Position numbers and translations under genes: made by a program. Below, piece by piece: positions 17,782 to 26,001 of a DNA stretch of 64,000 nucleotides. Origin of the DNA: Rhodopseudomonas sp. (GTDB lineage: Bacteria > Pseudomonadota > Alphaproteobacteria > Rhizobiales > Xanthobacteraceae). The stretch covers positions 157,510 to 221,509 of the forward strand of contig NZ_JACABA010000003.1 of the NCBI RefSeq assembly GCF_013377015.1, read 5' to 3'. Position 1 is the first letter of the stretch. Each line of letters opens with the position of its first letter. A model generated the notes under the pieces. It searched no databases. It saw only the letters and a list, made by a program, of their open reading frames with translations, and was not told the DNA's origin.

Positions 17782-17957
17782 GCTCCAAGGTTGCCCGGGC
17801 GGGCGCATTCGTCAAGGGTCGCCGCTATATTCCGCCCGGCGGAGTTGCACTCCCGGCGCACCGCGGCGAATTCCGGCCGGACAGCCTAGACCGCGGTGGT
17901 TTTTCAACTAGAGTTGGCTGGCGCGCTCCGCGCGAGCGGTCGAAATTGGGGAATGTC

Positions 17958-18212
17958 ATGGGTATTGATTCCATTATTGTATGGCTGCTGGTCGGCGCGA
18001 TCGCTGGCTGGCTCGCCGGGCTGATCGTACGAGGCTTCGGTTTCGGTCTGATCGGCAACATCGTGATCGGGATCATCGGCGCGGTAGTGGCGGGCTGGCT
18101 GCTGCCGCAACTCGGCGTCAATCTCGGCAGCGGCATCGGCCGGGCGATCATCAATTCGGCGATCGGCGCCGTCATCGTGCTGGTCATTCTCTCGCTGGTC
18201 CGGCGGGCCTAG
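17958..18212 (+). CDS. GlsB/YeaQ/YmgE family stress-response membrane protein
   Basis: 84 residues, essentially all membrane: three Gly-rich transmembrane helices with the family motifs WLLVGAIAGWLAGLI, GNIVIGIIGAVVAGWLL and INSAIGAVIVLVILSLVR. Transglycosylase-associated-type inner-membrane protein, linked to acid/envelope stress in other bacteria. ATG at 17958 with GGGGA 8 nt upstream is preferred over an ATG-like start at 17946. Confidence 0.88.
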   Translation: MGIDSIIVWLLVGAIAGWLAGLIVRGFGFGLIGNIVIGIIGAVVAGWLLPQLGVNLGSGIGRAIINSAIGAVIVLVILSLVRRA

Positions 18213-18232
18213 CGTCGAACGAATCCCGACAG

Positions 18233-18260
18233 CGGCCGCCGCACCGGCGGCCGTTCGATT
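18233..18260 (+). terminator. probable terminator after the GlsB-type gene
   Basis: CGGCCGCC (18233-18240), loop gcacc, GGCGGCCG (18246-18253): an 8-bp GC-rich stem followed by TTCGATTT, a weak T-rich tail. Confidence 0.5.
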
Positions 18261-18309
18261 TATGAAAAAGCGGAACAGCCGCTCGTAGAAAAAACAGGGC
18301 AAACTTCGG

Positions 18310-19152
18310 ATGAAATTCACCGGCACCAAGGACTACGTCGCGACCGATGACCTCAAGATCGCCGTCAACGCCGCGATCGTACTGGAGCGCCCGCTGCTGG
18401 TGAAGGGCGAGCCCGGCACCGGCAAGACCGTGCTGGCCGAGGAAGTCGCCAAGGCGCTCGGCGCGCCGCTGCTGACCTGGCACATCAAGTCGACCACCAA
18501 GGCGCAGCAGGGCCTGTACGAATACGACGCGGTGTCGCGGCTGCGCGACAGCCAGCTCGGCGACGCGCGGGTGTCTGACATCAGGAACTACATCAAGCGC
18601 GGCAAATTGTGGGAGGCCTTCACCCACGAGCAGCGCCCGGTGCTGCTGATCGACGAAATCGACAAGGCCGACATCGAATTTCCCAACGATCTGTTGCTCG
18701 AACTCGACCGCATGGAATTCTTCGTCTACGAGACCGGCGAGACCATCAAGGCCGACAAGCGCCCGATCGTGATGATCACTTCGAACAACGAGAAGGAACT
18801 GCCGGACGCGTTCCTGCGCCGCTGCTTCTTCCACTACATCACGTTCCCCGACATCGACACCATGAACAAGATCGTCGAGGTCCACTTCCCCGGCATCAAG
18901 CAGCGGCTGGTGGCGGAGGCGATGAAGATCTTCTTCGAGGTCCGCGAGGTGCCCGGCCTGAAGAAGAAGCCGTCGACCTCCGAATTGCTGGACTGGCTGA
19001 AGTTGCTGCTCAACGAGGAAATGACCCCGGAGACGCTGCGCGAGCGCGACCCGCGCAAGCTGATCCCGCCGCTGCACGGCGCGCTGTTGAAGAACGAACA
19101 GGACGTGCACCTGTTCGAGCGGTTGGCGTTCCTGAGCCGCCGCGAGGTCTGA
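18310..19152 (+). CDS. MoxR-family AAA+ ATPase
   Basis: 280 residues. Walker A GEPGTGKT (residues 33-40), Walker B VLLIDEIDKAD (111-121), sensor 1 MITSNNEKELPDAFLRRC, and a C-terminal helical lid. MoxR ATPases act with VWA proteins as chaperones for assembly or metal insertion. The VWA partner is probably the divergent gene at 16606. Whether they assemble a carbon monoxide dehydrogenase or another enzyme is not shown here. Well-preserved, single good ATG. Confidence 0.88.
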   Translation: MKFTGTKDYVATDDLKIAVNAAIVLERPLLVKGEPGTGKTVLAEEVAKALGAPLLTWHIKSTTKAQQGLYEYDAVSRLRDSQLGDARVSDIRNYIKRGKLWEAFTHEQRPVLLIDEIDKADIEFPNDLLLELDRMEFFVYETGETIKADKRPIVMITSNNEKELPDAFLRRCFFHYITFPDIDTMNKIVEVHFPGIKQRLVAEAMKIFFEVREVPGLKKKPSTSELLDWLKLLLNEEMTPETLRERDPRKLIPPLHGALLKNEQDVHLFERLAFLSRREV

Positions 19153-19260
19153 GGCGCACAGCCCTATCGATGCCGACTATTTGGGCAGGCCGGCCGCATT
19201 ATCCGGTCGACCGCCGCTGGGCTTGTTCCTAATCTGGTCCGGGGCGGAGTCACAACGGAT

Positions 19261-19746
19261 ATGCGCGCCATTCTGGACTATTGCGTGGGCGGTCAGGAGA
19301 GCAGCGTGCCGGAAGGGACGCTGGTGATCCGTGAGGGCGAAACCACCGGACGGCTGTACGTTCTGATCGACGGCAGGCTCGAGGTCATCAAGGGCGGCAC
19401 CGTGGTGGCGACGATCGTCGAACCCGGCGCGGTGCTCGGCGAAATGTCGGTGCTGCTGGATCAGCCGCATACTGCGACGGTCCGCGCGGCGACCGCCTCC
19501 ACGATCTACGCGTTCAGCGACGCCGCATCGTTCCTGCATGCACAGCCGGCGGTGGCGCTGTTGATCGCACGGTTGCTGGCGCAGCGGCTCCATATCGCCA
19601 CCACCTATCTGGCGGATATCAAGCGGCAATATGCCGGCCAGGGCAACCATCTGGCGATGGTCGGCGACATGCTGGAAAGCATGATCAATTTGTCGCCGAC
19701 AAAGGTTGCGCCGGGATCGGATCGGCAACCCGACCCAAGGATGTGA
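19261..19746 (+). CDS. cyclic nucleotide-binding domain protein without DNA-binding domain
   Basis: 161 residues. One CRP/cNMP-type beta-roll: PEGTLVIREGETTGRLYVLIDGRLEVIK, then PGAVLGEMSVLLDQPHTATVRA, the phosphate-binding cassette (G-E-M-S...H-T-A-T; the usual Arg of cAMP binders is replaced by His-Thr). A helix follows (LIARLLAQRLHIATTYLADIKRQ), but there is no helix-turn-helix, so it is not a transcription factor of CRP type. Its last 62 nt overlap the 3' end of the phosphoesterase gene on the other strand. Confidence 0.8.
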   Translation: MRAILDYCVGGQESSVPEGTLVIREGETTGRLYVLIDGRLEVIKGGTVVATIVEPGAVLGEMSVLLDQPHTATVRAATASTIYAFSDAASFLHAQPAVALLIARLLAQRLHIATTYLADIKRQYAGQGNHLAMVGDMLESMINLSPTKVAPGSDRQPDPRM

Positions 19747-20512
19747 GCCAGTCCGGCGCCTCGGCGATCTCGGCTGCGGGCCGCCGTAGCGGCGCTGTCA
19801 GATCGATCACCTGCTCGCCCGCAGCCGACAGCCAGAACGCCTTGCCGTCGGCGATATCGAGCACGATATGCGCCGGCGGACGGCCGAACTGATGGCCGGC
19901 ATTGAACACCCAGGTCGCGCCCAACTGATCGAACCAGGAGCCGTCGCGGATGAACGGCGACTGATGGACGTGGCCGGACAGCACGATGTCGGGCTGATAG
20001 CCCTCGATCCATTGCGCCAGCTCGACATCGCCGAAGAAGCGCGAGCCGCCCCAGCTGGTCGGTGAATTGGCCGGCGGCGCGTGATGGATCCAGATCCATC
20101 GGCTAAGCCGCCCCGCCGCCGCGTCGCGCAGCTGGGCGACGATCCGCTCCCGCACCAGCGGACCATCCCACCACGGGCAGACCGTGAACAGCGTGTCGCC
20201 GATCACCAGACTATCGCCGTCGCACGCGATGCCGAGCTCGCGCGCCTCGCCGATCCAGCGGGCGACCTTCTCGCCTTCGGGATTGCGCTCGTCGAGGTCG
20301 TGATTGCCGGAGCAAAGGATCACTTTGGTGACGCTGGAGAGCAGCGAGAAATACTTCCGAACCACCAGGATCTGCGCCCGGAAATCGACCAGCGAGCCGA
20401 TGTCCAGCGCGTCGCCGGCGAAAATCACCACGTCGAATTGCGGCGCCGCGCTCAGCAGCCAGTCGAATTGCGGCAACGAGTAGTGCAGATCGGCGACAAC
20501 GAGGCAGCGCAT
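19685..20512 (-). CDS. metallophosphoesterase (calcineurin-like)
   Basis: 275 residues, dinuclear metal phosphoesterase fold: ADLHYS (residues 7-12), AGDALDIGS, GNHDL, IHHAP and GHVHQSPF supply the five conserved motifs. The substrate could be a cyclic nucleotide, a phospholipid headgroup or another phosphodiester; sequence alone does not decide. Start MRCLVVADLH at 20512; 15 upstream in-frame codons have no homology. Overlaps the cNMP-binding gene tail to tail. Confidence 0.85.
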   Translation of the reverse strand: MRCLVVADLHYSLPQFDWLLSAAPQFDVVIFAGDALDIGSLVDFRAQILVVRKYFSLLSSVTKVILCSGNHDLDERNPEGEKVARWIGEARELGIACDGDSLVIGDTLFTVCPWWDGPLVRERIVAQLRDAAAGRLSRWIWIHHAPPANSPTSWGGSRFFGDVELAQWIEGYQPDIVLSGHVHQSPFIRDGSWFDQLGATWVFNAGHQFGRPPAHIVLDIADGKAFWLSAAGEQVIDLTAPLRRPAAEIAEAPDWLTSLGRVADPIPAQPLSATN

Positions 20513-20677
20513 TGTACCCGTTCCGTTGGCCTGACGATGAAGTTGGAACGCTATCATCGTAGGGCCGAACCGTTATCGTGCAAGCCCGCCCCGCGCGATT
20601 CACGCAGCCGAGGCGGGGCAATGGATGGGGATTTTCCGGCCGAGCCAGATCCCGCCGCAGCCACAACCGCATAATCG

Positions 20678-20745
20678 GTATACATAAATCGACAAAAATT
20701 CCAATATTTGGTAATTCTATTGCTATTTTCCGCATTTCAGTATAC
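20678..20745. promoter_or_regulatory. paired GTATAC sites, candidate GntR operators for the vanA-like operon
   Basis: GGTATACATA (core 20678-20683) and AGTATACAGA (core 20740-20745) lie 62 bp apart, about six helical turns, in the AT-rich promoter region upstream of 20783. GntR/FCD regulators commonly bind GTATAC-centred dyads, and such a regulator is encoded in the operon. Confidence 0.5.
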
Positions 20746-20782
20746 AGATTGAACCCAACAACAAGATGCCGGAGGACACCCG

Positions 20783-21829
20783 ATGCCCGCGTTTCCGCTC
20801 AACGCCTGGTATGCCGCCGCCTGGGACGCCGATCTCAAGCAGGCGCTGTTTCCGCGCACGATCTGCGGCAAGCATGTGGTGATGTATCGCAAGGCCGACG
20901 GCAGCGTCGCCGCGCTGGAGGATGCCTGCTGGCATCGGCTGGTGCCGCTGTCGAAGGGCCGGCTCGAGGGCGATACCGTGGTCTGCGGCTATCACGGGCT
21001 GAAATTCAACGCCCAGGGCCGCTGCACCTTCATGCCGTCGCAGGAGACCATCAACCCGTCGGCCGGCGTGCGGTCCTATCCGGTGGTGGAGCGGCATCGC
21101 TTCGTCTGGCTGTGGATGGGCGACCCTGCGCTGGCCGATCCGGCGCTGGTGCCGGACATGCACTGGAACCACGATTCCGCATGGGCCGGCGACGGCAAGA
21201 CCATCCACGTCAATTGCGACTGGCGGCTCGTCGTCGACAATCTGATGGACCTCACCCACGAGACCTATGTGCACGGCTCCTCGATCGGCAACGAGGCGGT
21301 CGCCGAAGCGCCGTTCGACGTCACCCATGGCGACCGCACGGTGACGGTGACGCGGTGGATGCGCGGCATCGAGCCGCCGCCGTTCTGGGCCGCGCAACTG
21401 CAAAAGCCCGGACTGGTCGACCGTTGGCAAATCATCCGCTTCGAGGCGCCCGGCACCGTGACGATCGACGTCGGCGTGGCGCCCGCCGGCAGCGGCGCGC
21501 CGGAAGGCGACCGCTCGCACGGCGTCAACGGCTTCGTGCTCAACACCATGACGCCCGAGACCGACACCACCTGCCACTATTTCTGGGCCTTCGTGCGCAA
21601 CTACCGGCTCGGCGACCAGCGGCTCACTACCGAGATCCGCGAGGGCGTCTCCACGATCTTCCGCGAGGACGAGATCATCCTGGAAGCGCAGCAGCGCGCC
21701 ATGACGGAAAATCCGGACCGGGTGTTCTACAATCTCAACATCGACGCCGGCGCGATGTGGGCGCGGCGGCTGATCGACCGCATGGCCGCGCTGGAAGCCG
21801 CGCCGCCGCGGCTGCAAGCGGCGGAGTGA
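20783..21829 (+). CDS. vanA: Rieske oxygenase, vanillate O-demethylase large subunit type
   Basis: 348 residues. Terminal oxygenase that removes the methyl group of vanillate or a related aromatic methyl ether. Rieske ligands Cys49/His51 (DACWHR) and Cys68/His71 (VVCGYHGLKF); mononuclear iron motif VVDNLMDLTHETYVHGSS. The MPAFPLNAWYAAAWD opening is VanA-like. Start at 20783 after CCGGAGGACA. It heads a three-gene unit with its regulator and reductase. Exact substrate is inferred from the family; related demethylases act on other methoxylated aromatics. Confidence 0.82.
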   Translation: MPAFPLNAWYAAAWDADLKQALFPRTICGKHVVMYRKADGSVAALEDACWHRLVPLSKGRLEGDTVVCGYHGLKFNAQGRCTFMPSQETINPSAGVRSYPVVERHRFVWLWMGDPALADPALVPDMHWNHDSAWAGDGKTIHVNCDWRLVVDNLMDLTHETYVHGSSIGNEAVAEAPFDVTHGDRTVTVTRWMRGIEPPPFWAAQLQKPGLVDRWQIIRFEAPGTVTIDVGVAPAGSGAPEGDRSHGVNGFVLNTMTPETDTTCHYFWAFVRNYRLGDQRLTTEIREGVSTIFREDEIILEAQQRAMTENPDRVFYNLNIDAGAMWARRLIDRMAALEAAPPRLQAAE

Positions 21830-21833
21830 CGCG

Positions 21834-22589
21834 ATGACCGAACCGGTTGCCGACCGCGCGATGTCGCAGACCGTCCGCGCCCAATTGGCGCTGCGCGACA
21901 TGATCCTGTCCGGCCGGCTGCGCGCCAGCGAGCGGATTTCCGAATTGCAGGCGGTGGAGATCACCGGCGTCTCGCGCACGCCGGTGCGGCTGGCGCTGGT
22001 GCGGCTCGAGGACGAAGGCCTGCTGCAGGCGATCCCCTCCGGCGGCTTCATGGTGAAGGCGTTTTCCGAACGCGACATTCTGGATTCGATCGAGCTGCGC
22101 GGCACGCTGGAAGGCCTCGCCGCCCGCTTCGCAGCCGAACGCGGCGTCAGCGCGCGCAGCCTCGAGCCGCTGAAGGAATGCCTCGGCGAGATCGACCGGC
22201 TGGTGCGGCAGGATCCGGTCTCGGAAGAAGCGTTCTCGTCCTACGTGACGCTGAACGCGCGGTTTCACGCGCTGCTCACCGAGCTCTCCGGCAGCGCGCC
22301 GGTGATCCGGCAGATCGACCGCGTCGCAGCGCTGCCGTTCGCCTCGCCGAGCGGCTTCGTGATGGCGCAATCGGCGCTGCCCGAGGCGCACCAGATCCTG
22401 CTGATCGCGCAGGACCACCATCGCATCGTCGTCGATGCGATCGAGAATCGCGAGGGCGGACGCGCCGAGGCGGTGATGCGCGAACACGCCCGGCTCGCCG
22501 CCCGCAACCTGCGGCTAGCGCTGCGCAACCGCGGTCATCTCGATCTGCTGCCGGCGCTGGCGCTGCTGAGCTCGACGACAGCCAATTAG
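21834..22589 (+). CDS. GntR-family regulator (FCD type), VanR-like
   Basis: 251 residues. N-terminal winged helix-turn-helix (LALRDMILSGRLRASERISELQAVEITGVSRTPVRLAL...) and a C-terminal FCD effector domain with the metal-binding Asp/His pattern (ARFHALL, later EHARLAARN). Begins 4 nt after the oxygenase stop. Probably represses the operon until the aromatic ligand binds; the two GTATAC dyads upstream of 20783 are the likely sites. Confidence 0.85.
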   Translation: MTEPVADRAMSQTVRAQLALRDMILSGRLRASERISELQAVEITGVSRTPVRLALVRLEDEGLLQAIPSGGFMVKAFSERDILDSIELRGTLEGLAARFAAERGVSARSLEPLKECLGEIDRLVRQDPVSEEAFSSYVTLNARFHALLTELSGSAPVIRQIDRVAALPFASPSGFVMAQSALPEAHQILLIAQDHHRIVVDAIENREGGRAEAVMREHARLAARNLRLALRNRGHLDLLPALALLSSTTAN

Positions 22590-22600
22590 CGGGGATCCCG

Positions 22601-23578
22601 ATGCGCTTCGCCGACCAATGGACGTCCAGCACGGTGACGGCGATCCGCGATCTCGCGCCGTCGATACGCGAGATCGTGCTGCAGCCCGATACGCCGATGC
22701 CGTCGTGGCGGCCCGGCAGTCATATCAACGTCAGCTTGCTGATCGACGGGCAGCCGCAAACGCGCAGCTATTCGCTGGTCGGCGTCCGTCCCGAGGGTGA
22801 GTTACGGATCGCGGTGCGACTGGCTGACGACAGCCGCGGCGGTTCGCGCGCGATGTGGGCGCTGCGGCCGGGCGCGCGGATCGAGATCTCCCACCCGATC
22901 TCGTTGTTCGAGATCGATTGGAGCCGCCGCGACTATTGCCTGATCGCCGGCGGGATCGGCGTCACGCCGATGCTGGGCATCGCGGCGGCGCTGTCGCGCA
23001 AGAACGCTACGCTGACGATGCATTACGCGGTGAAATCGCATCGCGAGGCCGTGCTGCGCGACGAACTGGTCGACTTGCTCGGCGACCGGCTGCGGCTCCA
23101 TGCCAGCGACGAAGGCGCGCGGCTAGATCTCGACGCGACGTTCCGCGCCCTCCCCGCCGACGCCGTCGCTGTTTTGTGCGGGCCGCTACGCATGCTGGAC
23201 GCGGCGCGGCAGGCCTGGAGCGACGCCGGACGCGCGGCCTGCGATCTGTGTTTCGAGACCTTCGGCTCCAGCGGACGATTGCCGACTTCGGAATTCCGCG
23301 TGCGGGTGAAGGCGTCGGGCGCGGAAATCCTGGTGCCGAAGGACCGCTCGATGCTGGATGCGCTGAACGCGGCCGGCTACGAGGTGATCGCCGACTGCCG
23401 GCGCGGTGAATGCGGGGTCTGCGCGATCGACGTGGCGGCGGTCGAAGGCGAGATCGACCACCGCGACGTGTTCTTTAGCGCCGATCAGCGCACAGGGAAC
23501 ACGAAGATGTGTCCCTGCGTGTCGCGCGCGCAAGGCATTGTCACCGTCGACACGCTGTATCGCGCCGACCGGGTCTGA
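22601..23578 (+). CDS. vanB: PDR/VanB-type oxidoreductase
   Basis: 325 residues, single-chain reductase that passes electrons from NAD(P)H through flavin and a plant-type [2Fe-2S] cluster to the Rieske oxygenase. FMN region RSYSLVGV, nucleotide site GGIGVTPMLGIAAAL and CGPLRMLDA, C-terminal ferredoxin with CRRGECGVC and the final cysteine in KMCPC. ATG at 22601 follows GGGGAT, 11 nt after the regulator stop. Completes the two-component demethylase. Confidence 0.87.
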   Translation: MRFADQWTSSTVTAIRDLAPSIREIVLQPDTPMPSWRPGSHINVSLLIDGQPQTRSYSLVGVRPEGELRIAVRLADDSRGGSRAMWALRPGARIEISHPISLFEIDWSRRDYCLIAGGIGVTPMLGIAAALSRKNATLTMHYAVKSHREAVLRDELVDLLGDRLRLHASDEGARLDLDATFRALPADAVAVLCGPLRMLDAARQAWSDAGRAACDLCFETFGSSGRLPTSEFRVRVKASGAEILVPKDRSMLDALNAAGYEVIADCRRGECGVCAIDVAAVEGEIDHRDVFFSADQRTGNTKMCPCVSRAQGIVTVDTLYRADRV

Positions 23579-23597
23579 CCGCCGCGCGACGACGGCT

Positions 23598-23882
23598 TTA
23601 GCGCCAGCCTTCGTGTTCTTCCAGCGGCTGGTCGCAAGTCCAGTCCGGCCGCAGCATGAACCGACAGCCCTTCTCGAACGGCAGCAGGCCGACCTGCCGC
23701 GAATCCTGCACGATCTCAATCGACCAGTCCCGCGGAACCGAGGGCTGGTGCTGGATCAGCCGCTGAATCACCCCCGCGGCGAATAGCGTGGCGTCGATAT
23801 CGTCGGCGAGCGCCGCGCCGTCGTGGCCGGGGCCATCGACGCGGTTGATCGGATCACGCACATGAAAGCGATAGAACGGCAT
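23598..23882 (-). CDS. DUF6894-type small protein
   Basis: 94 residues, MPFYRFHVRDPINRVDGPGHDGAALADDIDA-like opening, the beta hairpin plus D-G-x-x-L-x-D pattern of the DUF6894 family. It is longer than usual at the C-terminus (RPDWTCDQPLEEHEGWR). Cytosolic, function unknown. No good Shine-Dalgarno is visible. Converges with the vanB-type gene. A second member of the family is encoded at 36311. Confidence 0.6.
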   Translation of the reverse strand: MPFYRFHVRDPINRVDGPGHDGAALADDIDATLFAAGVIQRLIQHQPSVPRDWSIEIVQDSRQVGLLPFEKGCRFMLRPDWTCDQPLEEHEGWR

Positions 23883-24001
23883 AAATGTAACATTGCCGGG
23901 CCTGGCGGACTTGCAAAATGATGTAAATCAATTCGAAGACGCGCTCGCGATGATTTTTTAGGCGATTAGTGTGCTGTTACCAATTCCGAACTTGATCGAG
24001 A

Positions 24002-24616
24002 TCAAGCCAGATCCGGCTTTCCGGGCACGGTCCGTTCGTTGAGCTGATAGTTCAGATGCGCCTTCACGGTCGGCCACTCGGCGGCGACGATGCTGTAAAC
24101 CACGGTGTCGCGCAAGGTTCCGTTCGGCGCGATCTGATGATTGCGCAGGATGCCGTCCCGCTTGGCGCCGAGCCGCTCAATGCCGCGCTGCGACTGGTGG
24201 TTGAAGAAGTGGGTGCGGAACTCAACCGCGATGCAGTTCAGCTGTTCGAAGGCGTGGGCAAGTAGCAGCAGCTTGCATTGGGTGTTGAGGCCGGTGCGCT
24301 GCACCCGCTTCGCATACCAGGTCGAACCGATCTCGACCCTGCGGTTGCCGGCATCGACGTTCATGTAGGTCGTCATGCCGGCGATCCGGCCGTCGGCGTC
24401 GCGCACGGTCCACGGCAGCATCGCGCCCTGGGATTGCAGCGCCAACCGGCGCACAATCTCCGCGTCCATGTTCTCCGGCCTCGGCACGAAAGTGTACCAC
24501 AGCTTCCACAATTCACCGTCCTTCACCGCCTCGATCAGCCCGTCGCGATGCGACGGCGCGAGTGGCTCCAGCGTGGCATGAGGACCGCTGAGGGTGATCG
24601 GGTCGAGCCAGGGCAT
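24002..24616 (-). CDS. GNAT N-acetyltransferase (RimJ/RimL-like)
   Basis: 204 residues. Opening TLSGPHATLEPLAPSHRDGL is typical of RimJ/RimL-like acetyltransferases; the core has GMTTYMNVDAGNRRVEIGSTWYAKRVQRTGLNTQCKLLLL, with the acetyl-CoA pyrophosphate loop (V-Q-R-T-G), and FFNHQSQRGIERLGAKRDGILR. Substrate unknown (protein N-termini, amino acids or antibiotics in the family). Followed by a CTTGATC/GATCAAG dyad at its 3' end. Confidence 0.82.
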   Translation of the reverse strand: MPWLDPITLSGPHATLEPLAPSHRDGLIEAVKDGELWKLWYTFVPRPENMDAEIVRRLALQSQGAMLPWTVRDADGRIAGMTTYMNVDAGNRRVEIGSTWYAKRVQRTGLNTQCKLLLLAHAFEQLNCIAVEFRTHFFNHQSQRGIERLGAKRDGILRNHQIAPNGTLRDTVVYSIVAAEWPTVKAHLNYQLNERTVPGKPDLA

Positions 24617-24644
24617 CGGGTGGTCCTTTCAAAGGCGGTGCAAC

Positions 24645-24752
24645 GTCATTGCGCGGAGCTCTTGCGACGAAGCAATCCAGTCTTCGCTTGCAGCCCTGGA
24701 TTGCTTCGCGGTCTTTCGGCGCTTCGCGTCGAAGCGCTCGCTCGCAATGACG
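24645..24752. repeat. interspersed palindromic repeat, copy 1
   Basis: Starts GTCATTGCG, contains AAGCAATCCAG and its complement CTGGATTGCTTCG, and ends CGCAATGACG, giving an imperfect long hairpin of about 108 bp. Same family as the copies at 27231, 29483 and 44084. Lies between two leftward genes. Confidence 0.8.
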
Positions 24753-24783
24753 GCATCAGGCGACATTGCCACGCGTCATAGCA

Positions 24784-25713
24784 TCAATTGTTGAGAAAAT
24801 TCAGCGGTAGGCCGCCGCGCGGCCAGTCCATCGCGACCAATTCACCCCGGCCCGACAGAGTGATGTAGGCTGTCTTCAGCCCCTCGCCGCCAAAGGCGAT
24901 GTTGGTGGTAACGCGATCGCCGGTCGGCACCTGCTCCACCAGCGTGCCGTCGGGCGCGATCACCGAGATGCAGCCCGAGATCAAGGTCGCGACGCAGACA
25001 TTGCCGCATGCTTCAACGGCGAGCGAATCGAACATCTGGTAGCCGCCGAGTCCGGCGATCGGCTTGCCTCGTTCGCCGCGGTAGATCACGTCGCGCGGCT
25101 TGACCTCGCCGGGCGCCGACAGTTCGAACGCCCACAGCCGGGCGGTCGGGGTCTCGGCGGCATACATCGTGGTCTCGTCGGGCGACAGGCCAATGCCGTT
25201 CAGCGGCAGCGTGCCGAACACCTGTTCGGTGATCTCGGCCATGCCGGGCTTGATGTAGTAGGCCGCACCGACATCCATGTCGCGGGCGCGGCGCTTGCCG
25301 AGGTCGGTGAACCACAGCCCACCCTGCTTGTCGAACACCAGATCATTCGGTCCCTTCAGCGGATGCTCGCCGCATCTGTCGAACACCGTCTCGACCTTCC
25401 CGGTCGCCAGATCGACGCGCTGGATCGAGCCGCCGATATATTCGTGCGGCTCCGGAGCGCCGGGCATGATGGTGCCGCGCGACGGAAACCAGCCGAAGCC
25501 GCCATTGTTGCAGATGTAAATCTTGCCGTCGGGGCCGAGCGCCGCGCCATTGGGGCCGCCCGGAATCTTGGCGACGACTTCCTTGCGCCCGTCGGGCCAC
25601 ACCCTCGTCAATTGCTGCGCCCTGATCTCGACCAGGATCACCGAACCGTCCGGCATCACCACGGGGCCTTCGGGGAATGCGAGATCGGTGGCGAGAACGC
25701 GAATGTCGGACAT
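24784..25713 (-). CDS. SMP-30/gluconolactonase family protein
   Basis: 309 residues, six-bladed propeller: ATDLAFPEGPVVMPDGSVILVEI with the metal-ligand Glu of the first blade, GGPNGAALGPDGKIYICNNGG, GPNDLVFDKQGGLWFTD and LNGIGLSPDETTMYAAET are the family hallmarks. Members hydrolyse sugar or other lactones; the substrate is undetermined. Start MSDIRVLATDL at 25713, preceded by GGGAGGA; the long upstream extension is cysteine-rich and non-homologous. Divergent from the solute-binding protein gene 288 nt away, with which it may share a regulon. Confidence 0.85.
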   Translation of the reverse strand: MSDIRVLATDLAFPEGPVVMPDGSVILVEIRAQQLTRVWPDGRKEVVAKIPGGPNGAALGPDGKIYICNNGGFGWFPSRGTIMPGAPEPHEYIGGSIQRVDLATGKVETVFDRCGEHPLKGPNDLVFDKQGGLWFTDLGKRRARDMDVGAAYYIKPGMAEITEQVFGTLPLNGIGLSPDETTMYAAETPTARLWAFELSAPGEVKPRDVIYRGERGKPIAGLGGYQMFDSLAVEACGNVCVATLISGCISVIAPDGTLVEQVPTGDRVTTNIAFGGEGLKTAYITLSGRGELVAMDWPRGGLPLNFLNN

Positions 25714-25854
25714 GAATCCTCCCGGGTTTTTCTTGTTTGCAGGGCGGATTGCAGCGGTCCCGCACACGCAATTTGATCCGGCGATGTTACGGCAAGTCGC
25801 TCGCCATTGCCAAGCAACGCGGCAAATTCCGCAGAGCGGGCAATCGCGGCGCTG

Positions 25855-25886
25855 CGACACCACGACAGCACGACAGCACGACACGA
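25855..25886. repeat. short tandem repeat, 8-bp unit
   Basis: Four consecutive units of CGACA(C/G)(C)(A)-type sequence (cgacacca, cgacagca, cgacagca, cgacacga) in the divergent promoter region between the SMP-30 and solute-binding protein genes. Confidence 0.55.
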
Positions 25887-26001
25887 TAGCAACGCCGTTC
25901 CAATCGTGCATACTCGCCTCGCTCACAAAGGCCTCGGCGATCCGCTGCCCGACGGCGGAAGCCGCAATCAAGAAACGTCAGGAAGGACGACAAGGACGAT
26001 G

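Noticed and set aside
16243-17889. 548-codon rightward open frame
   Set aside because: Antisense to the GFA and VWA genes, which carry clear motifs; composition is His/Arg-rich as expected for a shadow.
20723-22105. 460-codon leftward open frame
   Set aside because: Opposite the Rieske oxygenase and GntR genes; no recognisable domain.
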